Shown here: piece after piece, positions 58,273-64,000 of the stretch | Numbering within the stretch: the stretch's first letter is position 1 | Layout: each line of letters opens with the position of its first letter | Source: an uncultured Lutibacter sp. | Lineage (GTDB): Bacteria > Bacteroidota > Bacteroidia > Flavobacteriales > Flavobacteriaceae | Length of the DNA stretch: 64,000 nucleotides | NCBI RefSeq assembly: GCF_947495725.1 | Contig: NZ_CANLZZ010000002.1 | Coordinates: 682,001-746,000 of the forward strand | Direction of reading: 5' to 3' | The notes under the pieces: generated by a model | What the model saw: the letters and a program-made list of their open reading frames with translations, nothing else | Database searches by the model: none | What the model was told of the DNA's origin: nothing | Translations under genes and position numbers: made by a program

Positions 58273-58335
58273 ATGTTAACAAACAACACTTGGAATAGCT
58301 TCTATTTTTACTTTTATTTTAACAATAAGAGATGA
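58273..58335 (+). CDS. Aromatic amino acid leader peptide (attenuator)
   Basis: A 20-codon reading frame, too short for routine calling, whose product contains a Trp at residue 7 and then the run FYFYFYF (residues 10-16), with no protein-like pattern otherwise. It lies about 13 nt downstream of a consensus promoter. It precedes a terminator-type hairpin and the pheA-tyrA operon. This is the design of Phe/Tyr leader peptides: slow translation at the Phe/Tyr codons reports charged-tRNA shortage. The stop codon (58333-58335) overlaps the antiterminator arm. Confidence 0.9.
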   Translation: MLTNNTWNSFYFYFYFNNKR

Positions 58336-58402
58336 GGCTTTGTATGTGTTAGTTACAAAATATAAATTATAAAGTCTCGAAATTATTTCGGGATTTTTTT
58401 TT
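58297..58402 (+). promoter_or_regulatory. Transcription attenuator of the Phe/Tyr operon
   Basis: Four pairing segments are visible. Segment 1 is AGCTTC (58297-58302), just before the FYFYFYF codons. Segment 2 is GAGGCTTT (58334-58341), overlapping the leader stop. Segment 3 is AAAGTCTCGAAA (58371-58382) and segment 4 is TTTCGGGA (58386-58393) followed by T9. 1:2, 2:3 and 3:4 can each pair, with one G-T pair each. A ribosome stalled at the Phe/Tyr codons covers 1 and frees 2:3 (antiterminator); one that reaches the stop covers 2 and lets 3:4 terminate. Confidence 0.85.
58375..58402 (+). terminator. Attenuator terminator hairpin
   Basis: TCTCGAAA and TTTCGGGA form an 8-bp stem (one G-T pair) with a TTA loop and nine T. 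It ends 17 bp before the ATG of pheA. Confidence 0.85.
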
Positions 58403-58418
58403 GACAATATACCAACTA

Positions 58419-59237
58419 ATGAAAGTAGCAATTCAAGGAATAAAAGGATCTTTTCACCATATTGTGGCGGAGAAATATTTTGGAAAAAATATAGACTTGT
58501 TAGAGTGTTTGTCTTTTTCTGAAATGCCCGATCTGTTAAAAAATAAAGAGGCAGATGTACTTATTATGGCAATAGAAAACTCTATTGCTGGTGCAATTTT
58601 ACCTAATTATGCACTTATTGATGATCATCAATTAACAATTTGTGGTGAATTTCATTTACCTATTCAGCATAATTTAATGGCTTTAAATGGGCAATCGATA
58701 GAAGATATTAAAGAAGTATATTCACATCCTATGGCACTATTACAGTGCCATAAATTTTTTAAAGACTATCCGCATATTAAATTAATTGAAGACAAAGATA
58801 CTGCATCGGTAGCTAAAAGAATTCGCGATAATAACTTAAAAGGTGTTGGAGCAATTGCAAGTGTTTTGGCGGCCGAGACCTATGATTTAACTATTTTGGC
58901 TGCAGAAATTCAAACAATAAAAGAGAATCAAACTCGATTTTTTATTATTACTAATAATAAAGATAAAAGTAGTGTTTCGGCTAATAAGGCTTCAATTAAG
59001 TTTACTACAAGTCATAGTTCGGGAAGTTTGGCAGAAGTATTAACTATTTTAGCAAAACACGATTTAAATTTATCTAAAATACAATCGATGCCAGTTATTG
59101 AAACTCCTTGGAAATATGCATTTTTTGCGGATTTTATATTTAAAAGTTATGCCGATTATTTTAATGCAATTGAAGAAGTAAAAGATAAAGTTGAAGCATT
59201 GGAAATTTTAGGAGAATACAACAAAGGAAAAAGATAA
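58419..59237 (+). CDS. pheA: Prephenate dehydratase
   Basis: A 272-residue monofunctional prephenate dehydratase with no chorismate mutase domain. The catalytic domain is about 1-175 (IENSIAGAI, and the TRF motif in NQTRFFII) and a C-terminal ACT domain is about 185-272. The usual Phe-binding ESRP reads QSMP here, so feedback by Phe may differ. Start at ATG 58419, because an in-frame TTG at 58401 lies in the attenuator T-run. It is first in the Phe/Tyr operon. Confidence 0.93.
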   Translation: MKVAIQGIKGSFHHIVAEKYFGKNIDLLECLSFSEMPDLLKNKEADVLIMAIENSIAGAILPNYALIDDHQLTICGEFHLPIQHNLMALNGQSIEDIKEVYSHPMALLQCHKFFKDYPHIKLIEDKDTASVAKRIRDNNLKGVGAIASVLAAETYDLTILAAEIQTIKENQTRFFIITNNKDKSSVSANKASIKFTTSHSSGSLAEVLTILAKHDLNLSKIQSMPVIETPWKYAFFADFIFKSYADYFNAIEEVKDKVEALEILGEYNKGKR

Positions 59238-60391
59238 TGATACAAAAAGCTGACAGACTAAGTGATGTTAAAGAATACTACTTTTCTAAAAAATTAAGAG
59301 AAGTGGCAGCTTTAAGAAATGAAGGGAAACCAATAATTAATATAGCTATTGGAAGTCCAGATTTACAACCACCTGCAAGTGTAATTCAAGCGCTCCAAAA
59401 TGCGGTTGAACTACCAAACGCGCACCAATATCAAAGTTACCAGGGAATACCTGAATTGCGCGAAGGAATTTGCAATTTTTACAAAGAAAAATACAATGTT
59501 TCATTAAATATGAATACCGAGGTGCTTCCACTAATGGGGTCCAAGGAAGGTATTATGCATATTTCAATGGCATTTTTAAATAAAGGAGATAAGGTTTTAA
59601 TTCCAAATCCGGGTTATCCTACCTATGCTTCAGTAACAAATTTAGTGCAAGCTGAAGCAATCAATTATGATTTAAATGAAGCTTCTAATTGGTTACCAAA
59701 TTTTGAGGAGTTAGAAAAAGAAGATTTAACCAATGTTAAAATTATGTGGGTTAATTACCCTCATATGCCTACAGGAGCCGTTGCAAGCAAAGAAAATTTT
59801 AAACAATTAATTGCATTTGCAAAAAAACACGATATTTTAATTGTAAACGACAACCCTTACAGTTTTATATTGCATAAAAATCCAATTAGTATTTTAGAAG
59901 TTGAAGGAGGTAAAGAAGTGGCTATTGAATTAAATTCTTTAAGCAAAACCTTTAATATGGCTGGTTGGCGTGTTGGAATGGTAGTTGGAGATGCTTCAAT
60001 AATTAAAACCATATTACAAGTAAAAAGCAATATGGATTCTGGAATGTTTTTAGGAATTCAAAAAGGAGCAGTGGAAGCTTTTAAATTGAATAATGATTGG
60101 TTTGAAAGTCAGAATGAGATATACAGAAATAGAAGAGCAATAGTTTGGAAAATATTTGATGCGTTAAATTGCACCTATGATAAAACTATTGGAGGATTAT
60201 TTGTTTGGGCTAAGTTACCTGAAGGAATAACTTCTGAAGAAATTACAGACGAATTATTGTACACTAAAAATGTATTTATTACACCTGGAACCATATTTGG
60301 CTCAAATGGAGCAGGATATATAAGGGCTTCATTATGTGTTGAAGAAACGGTTTTGAACGAAGTTTTAGACAGATTAACAACTGAAAATTAA
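59237..60391 (+). CDS. Class I/II aminotransferase (aromatic/aspartate type)
   Basis: A 384-residue PLP aminotransferase with NPGYPTYASV, the conserved Asn/Asp region in VNYPHMPTGA and VNDNPYSF, and the PLP lysine in LSKTFNMAGWRVG. By context it converts phenylpyruvate and 4-hydroxyphenylpyruvate to Phe and Tyr. A one-base overlap (TAATG) with pheA suggests coupled translation. Confidence 0.92.
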   Translation: MIQKADRLSDVKEYYFSKKLREVAALRNEGKPIINIAIGSPDLQPPASVIQALQNAVELPNAHQYQSYQGIPELREGICNFYKEKYNVSLNMNTEVLPLMGSKEGIMHISMAFLNKGDKVLIPNPGYPTYASVTNLVQAEAINYDLNEASNWLPNFEELEKEDLTNVKIMWVNYPHMPTGAVASKENFKQLIAFAKKHDILIVNDNPYSFILHKNPISILEVEGGKEVAIELNSLSKTFNMAGWRVGMVVGDASIIKTILQVKSNMDSGMFLGIQKGAVEAFKLNNDWFESQNEIYRNRRAIVWKIFDALNCTYDKTIGGLFVWAKLPEGITSEEITDELLYTKNVFITPGTIFGSNGAGYIRASLCVEETVLNEVLDRLTTEN

Positions 60392-60395
60392 GGTT

Positions 60396-61253
60396 ATGAA
60401 AAAATTAGTTGTAATAGGTTTAGGATTAATTGGTGGATCGTTGGCGTTGGACTTGAAAAAACGAGGCAATTTTAAAGTGTATGGTATGGATCAAAATCCA
60501 GCTCATATTAAAAAATCTATTGAACTTGGTGTAATTGATGAAGAAATTTCATTTGCCGATATAACAAATGCAGATGTAATTATAATTGCTGTGCCGGTTA
60601 ATGTAGTAGCAGGTTTAACCTTGAAAGTACTGGATATTATTTCAGATACAACGTTGGTTTTTGATGTTGGTTCAGTAAAAAATGAAATATGTAAAGAAAT
60701 TTCAAGTCATTCAAAAAGAAAGAATTTTGTGGCTGCACATCCTTTAGCTGGAACTGAATTTTCGGGACCCGAAGCGGCTATTTATGATTTATTTGATGAA
60801 AAAGTAAACATCATTTGTGAAGCAGATAAAACGGATTGGAGGATTTTAGATAATGCTATTAGTTTATTTAAACTATTGAATATGCGTATAAAAATGATGA
60901 ATCCTGTGGAGCACGATAGGCACATTGCATATGTTTCACATTTATCGCACGTAAGTTCTTTTATGTTAGGAAAAACGGTGTTGGAAATTGAAAAAAATGA
61001 ACAAGCTATTTTTGATATGGCAAGCACTGGTTTTGCTTCAACAGTTCGTTTGGCTAAAAGTTCAGCAAATACTTGGACACCTATTTTTTTAGAAAATAAA
61101 GAAAACATTATAAAGTCGTTAGACGAGTATATCAAAAACTTGAACGAATTTAAAGAATTGATAAAAAACAATAATGCCGAAGCATTGAACGAATCAATGA
61201 ATGGTACAAATTATATTAAAAGTATATTAAACGGAATTAAAGAAAGCAACTAA
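60396..61253 (+). CDS. tyrA: Prephenate dehydrogenase
   Basis: A 285-residue NAD-dependent TyrA with GLGLIGGSLALDLK (8-21), DVGSVK, HPLAGTEFSGP and HIAYVSHLSHVSSF. It oxidises prephenate to 4-hydroxyphenylpyruvate. Length matches the monofunctional, ACT-less form. It starts 4 bp after the aminotransferase. Confidence 0.94.
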   Translation: MKKLVVIGLGLIGGSLALDLKKRGNFKVYGMDQNPAHIKKSIELGVIDEEISFADITNADVIIIAVPVNVVAGLTLKVLDIISDTTLVFDVGSVKNEICKEISSHSKRKNFVAAHPLAGTEFSGPEAAIYDLFDEKVNIICEADKTDWRILDNAISLFKLLNMRIKMMNPVEHDRHIAYVSHLSHVSSFMLGKTVLEIEKNEQAIFDMASTGFASTVRLAKSSANTWTPIFLENKENIIKSLDEYIKNLNEFKELIKNNNAEALNESMNGTNYIKSILNGIKESN

Positions 61254-61270
61254 ATAAGAATTAAACGAAG

Positions 61271-62347
61271 ATGGAAATTACTAAAGAAAACAGAAAATGG
61301 TTAGACAATATGGGTTTATCTCACCCAATTGTAATTGCAGGACCATGTAGTGCGGAAACTGAAGAGCAAGTATTAAAGACAGCACATTTATTAAAAGATA
61401 CAGATACGAATGTATTTAGAGCAGGGATTTGGAAACCAAGAACAAGACCAGGTGGTTTTGAAGGTGTTGGAGCTGTTGGTTTACCTTGGTTACAAAGAGT
61501 ACGTGAAGAAACTGGAATGAAAATTACTACAGAAGTAGGTAATGCAAATCACGTTGAGTTAGCATTAAAAGCTGATGTAGATATTTTATGGATTGGTGCT
61601 CGTACAACAGTAAATCCATTTGCAGTTCAAGAAATTGCAGATGCATTAAAAGGTGTTGATAAACCGGTGTTAGTTAAAAACCCAGTAAATCCAGATTTAC
61701 CTTTATGGTTAGGTGGTGTTGAGCGTTTTCAAGCGAACGGAATTTCTCAATTAGGTGTTATTCACCGTGGATTTTCTGCATACAATACAGGTCATTACAG
61801 AAATAAACCAAAATGGCATATTGCTATTGAATTAAAGAAAGAATTTCCAGATTTACCATTAATTTTAGATCCATCACATATTTGTGGTCGTAGAGATACA
61901 ATTTTAGATGTTTCTCAAACAGCTTTGGATTTAAACTTTGATGGATTTATGATTGAAACTCATATTGATCCAGATAATGCGTGGAGTGATGCTGCTCAGC
62001 AAATTACACCAGCTCAATTAGATCAAATTACTCAGGATTTAAAAATTCGTCAAAAAAGTAGTTCAAAGGAAAGCTTCCAAAGTAAATTAAATTTATACCG
62101 TAAAGAATTAGATTTAATTGACAATAATATTATTGATATTTTAAGCGATAGAATGACCATTGCAGAGAATATTGGAAAACTAAAACACCAAGAAAACGTA
62201 GCTATTTTACAAAGTGGACGTTGGTCTGATATTTTATCGCATATGATAGAATTAGGAATAGAAAGAGGTTTAAGTAAAGAATTTGTGGAAGAAGTATTTA
62301 AAGCAATTCATGTAGAATCAATAAATATTCAACACAGAGCTAAATAA
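61271..62347 (+). CDS. DAHP synthase fused to chorismate mutase
   Basis: A 358-residue bifunctional enzyme. Residues 1-260 are a type I-beta DAHP synthase (AGPCSAE, FRAGIWKPRTRPGGF, DPSHICGRR). Residues about 268-350 are an all-helical AroQ-type chorismate mutase (YRKELDLIDNNIIDILSDRM). It supplies both the first shikimate step and the chorismate-to-prephenate step that pheA and tyrA need, since neither carries a mutase domain. It ends the operon. Confidence 0.95.
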   Translation: MEITKENRKWLDNMGLSHPIVIAGPCSAETEEQVLKTAHLLKDTDTNVFRAGIWKPRTRPGGFEGVGAVGLPWLQRVREETGMKITTEVGNANHVELALKADVDILWIGARTTVNPFAVQEIADALKGVDKPVLVKNPVNPDLPLWLGGVERFQANGISQLGVIHRGFSAYNTGHYRNKPKWHIAIELKKEFPDLPLILDPSHICGRRDTILDVSQTALDLNFDGFMIETHIDPDNAWSDAAQQITPAQLDQITQDLKIRQKSSSKESFQSKLNLYRKELDLIDNNIIDILSDRMTIAENIGKLKHQENVAILQSGRWSDILSHMIELGIERGLSKEFVEEVFKAIHVESINIQHRAK

Positions 62348-62365
62348 ATTTAGCACTTAAAGAAA

Positions 62366-62498
62366 AGAAACTGTCTAAAAAGTAAAGTTTACAGCAACCT
62401 AAACCTATTTTAAGGCTCTCATTGTTATTAGTAATAATTCGTTGAGATTTTGGAATAAATTTAGAATGACAACTTTCAAACTTTTTAGACAGTTTTCT
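62366..62498. mobile_element. Possible MITE-like element with terminal inverted repeats
   Basis: Arms AGAAACTGTCTAAAAAG (62366-62382) and CTTTTTAGACAGTTTTCT (62481-62498) pair almost fully across a 98-bp interior with no reading frame. The CTGTCTAAAAAG end resembles the ends of some insertion sequences. It may double as the operon terminator. No clear target-site duplication was seen. Confidence 0.45.
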
Positions 62499-62580
62499 TA
62501 TATCTAAAATCAAAGTTAATTTCGAGGTTTTTTAGATTAAGAAATCTATAATAAAAGTAATGTCATTTAAAATAATCTGC

Positions 62581-62588
62581 TATTTTTG
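62581..62588 (+). promoter_or_regulatory. Likely -7 box of the polyprenyl synthase gene
   Basis: TATTTTTG ends 7 bp before the ATG at 62596, so transcription would start almost at the start codon and the mRNA may be leaderless. No -33 match. Confidence 0.4.
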
Positions 62589-62595
62589 TTATTGA

Positions 62596-63573
62596 ATGAA
62601 ACCTGTAGAATTAATTAAACAACCGATACTTAAAGAAATGGAACTCTTTGAAAGTAAATTCAAAGAATCCATGATAACTAAGGTTCCTTTATTAAATAGG
62701 ATTACACATTATATTGTTAGAAGAAAAGGAAAACAAATGCGACCAATGTTTGTGTTTTTGGTTGCAAAAATGGTTTCTGGCGGAAGGTTTGAGGAACGCA
62801 CTTATAGAGGGGCTTCAATAATAGAATTAATTCATACTGCAACTTTAGTTCATGATGATGTAGTGGATGATAGCAACAGAAGAAGAGGTTTTTTCTCGGT
62901 TAATGCTTTATGGAAAAATAAAATTGCAGTGCTTGTTGGTGATTTTTTACTTTCGAAAGGCTTATTATTATCTATTGATAATAATGATTTTGATATTTTA
63001 AAATTGATTTCGGTTGCGGTACGCGAGATGAGCGAAGGCGAATTGTTACAAATTGAAAAAGCCAGGCGTTTAGATATTACTGAGGATATTTATTTTGAAA
63101 TTATACGTCAAAAAACAGCTACGCTCATTGCTGCTTGTTGTGGAATTGGTGCTGCATCAGTGGAGAGCTCTGCCGAAGAAATTGAAAAGATGCGTAAATT
63201 TGGAGAGTTGATAGGTTTGGCTTTTCAAATAAAAGATGATTTGTTTGATTATACAGATGCGCACATAGGAAAACCTACAGGTATAGATATTAAAGAGCAA
63301 AAAATGACGTTACCTTTAATTTACGCTCTAAATAATTGCTCGGATAAAGAAAAAAAATGGTTGATTAACTCGGTTAAGAATCATAATAAAAATAAACAAA
63401 GGGTAAAAGAAGTTATTGAATTTGTTAAAGCAAGTGGAGGAATTGAATATACCACAGAACAAATGAAAAACTATCAATCACAAGCATTTGAGATATTAAA
63501 TAGTTACCCAGATTCTAAATACAAAGAATCCTTAGTGACTATGGTTAACTATGTTGTTGATCGTAAAATATAA
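62596..63573 (+). CDS. Polyprenyl diphosphate synthase
   Basis: A 325-residue all-trans isoprenyl diphosphate synthase: first Asp-rich motif HDDVVDDS (about 91-98), RRKGKQMRP substrate site (about 42-50) and second motif KDDLFDYTD. Length and the small residues before the first motif fit an octaprenyl/medium-chain enzyme that makes the quinone side chain. It stands alone between a possible MITE and a convergent gene. Confidence 0.93.
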   Translation: MKPVELIKQPILKEMELFESKFKESMITKVPLLNRITHYIVRRKGKQMRPMFVFLVAKMVSGGRFEERTYRGASIIELIHTATLVHDDVVDDSNRRRGFFSVNALWKNKIAVLVGDFLLSKGLLLSIDNNDFDILKLISVAVREMSEGELLQIEKARRLDITEDIYFEIIRQKTATLIAACCGIGAASVESSAEEIEKMRKFGELIGLAFQIKDDLFDYTDAHIGKPTGIDIKEQKMTLPLIYALNNCSDKEKKWLINSVKNHNKNKQRVKEVIEFVKASGGIEYTTEQMKNYQSQAFEILNSYPDSKYKESLVTMVNYVVDRKI

Positions 63574-63591
63574 AAAACTATCTACCGTTTT

Positions 63592-64000
63592 TTAATTAAC
63601 CAATTTAAACTGAGTTTCTAGTGGAACTCCATAAAGCCCTTCAATTTCAGACTTAATTTTCTTATAAAATTTTGTGTCGGGTGGCAAACTTAAATTATTC
63701 CAAAACTCGGCATTGTATGGTAAATCTAAAAGTCCCATATCTAAATCTAAACCGTAATCCTTAATTCTTCTTTTATCTTTTTCAGTGTGTACATTATATA
63801 CCGAACCTTCTACTTTGTATGAAGTTCTTTTGGCAATTGTATTTCTATACTCTTTAGGGATTCTTTCATCTTGTAACACCCATTCATGTTTAAAGTAATT
63901 CAATACTAATTTTCCACTTTTATGATTCTTATATAAATATAAAGTTCTTCCTCTTTCTATTTTGTATATTTTATGTGTATCTATTCCAATATAAAAAGTA
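63592..64000 (-). CDS. Hypothetical protein, 5' end outside window
   Basis: The frame is open to the right edge of the window, so only about the last 135 codons are seen. A TTG at 63903 is not the real start, because the frame continues upstream without a stop (IERGRTLYLYKNH). The visible part is rich in charged and aromatic residues, with a conserved-looking end (FWNNLSLPPDTKFY...LYGVPLETQFKLVN) of the kind found at the C terminus of larger Bacteroidota surface or periplasmic proteins. I cannot name it. Confidence 0.7.
   Translation of the reverse strand, partial: TFYIGIDTHKIYKIERGRTLYLYKNHKSGKLVLNYFKHEWVLQDERIPKEYRNTIAKRTSYKVEGSVYNVHTEKDKRRIKDYGLDLDMGLLDLPYNAEFWNNLSLPPDTKFYKKIKSEIEGLYGVPLETQFKLVN

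Noticed and set aside
58401-58418. TTG start for prephenate dehydratase
   Set aside because: It falls in the T-run of the attenuator terminator; ATG 58419 matches the family start.

Overview
This window is AT-rich chromosomal DNA from a Bacteroidota bacterium, almost certainly a marine flavobacterium (Flavobacteriaceae level; genus not claimed). The signs are a MetH split into two genes, repeated Bacteroidota promoters (TTG-N19-TAnnTTTG), a TonB receptor with a carboxypeptidase-D-like N-terminal domain, a Wza/Wzc/Wzi/CpsB capsule system, and dispersed CGTCAT...ATGACG palindromic repeats. No rRNA, phage, transposase or CRISPR was seen.

Layout. 1-4443: methionine and one-carbon genes (split metH, metF). 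4573-5904: thioredoxin and a DUF58 protein. 5969-10219: two identical tRNA-Asp genes around an S9 peptidase, then two small hydrolases. 10245-12437: SLC12-like transporter. 12547-21494: a catabolic locus (LacI regulator with tandem palindromic operators, TonB receptor, GH63 hydrolase, sodium/solute symporter, glycerate kinase, mannose-6-phosphate isomerase). Together these fit uptake and breakdown of mannosylglycerate (digeneaside, a red-algal solute). 22012-55534: a large capsule/exopolysaccharide region with dTDP-rhamnose genes, two UDP-sugar dehydrogenases, a C4-epimerase, flippase, EpsG-type polymerase, glycosyltransferases, a pyruvyltransferase next to an unusual PP-loop protein, bacillosamine-type genes, and Wza and Wzc export genes. 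CpsB and Wzi follow on the opposite strand (55910-58022). 58246-62347: phenylalanine/tyrosine operon (prephenate dehydratase, aminotransferase, prephenate dehydrogenase, DAHP synthase-chorismate mutase). Before it lies a leader peptide carrying seven alternating Phe/Tyr codons and a complete attenuator. 62596-64000: polyprenyl diphosphate synthase and a partial gene.

The polysaccharide region is cut into blocks by clusters of BIME-like double hairpins. The hairpin stems show compensatory changes between copies. One array repeats with a 210-bp period, and two copies flank a GIY-YIG nuclease gene. The strongest candidates for new biology are the mannosylglycerate locus, the Phe/Tyr attenuator, the hairpin repeat family, the QueC-like PP-loop gene in the capsule cluster, a possible small RNA at 32268-32341, and an exact 21-bp periodic tract beside an HU-like gene.
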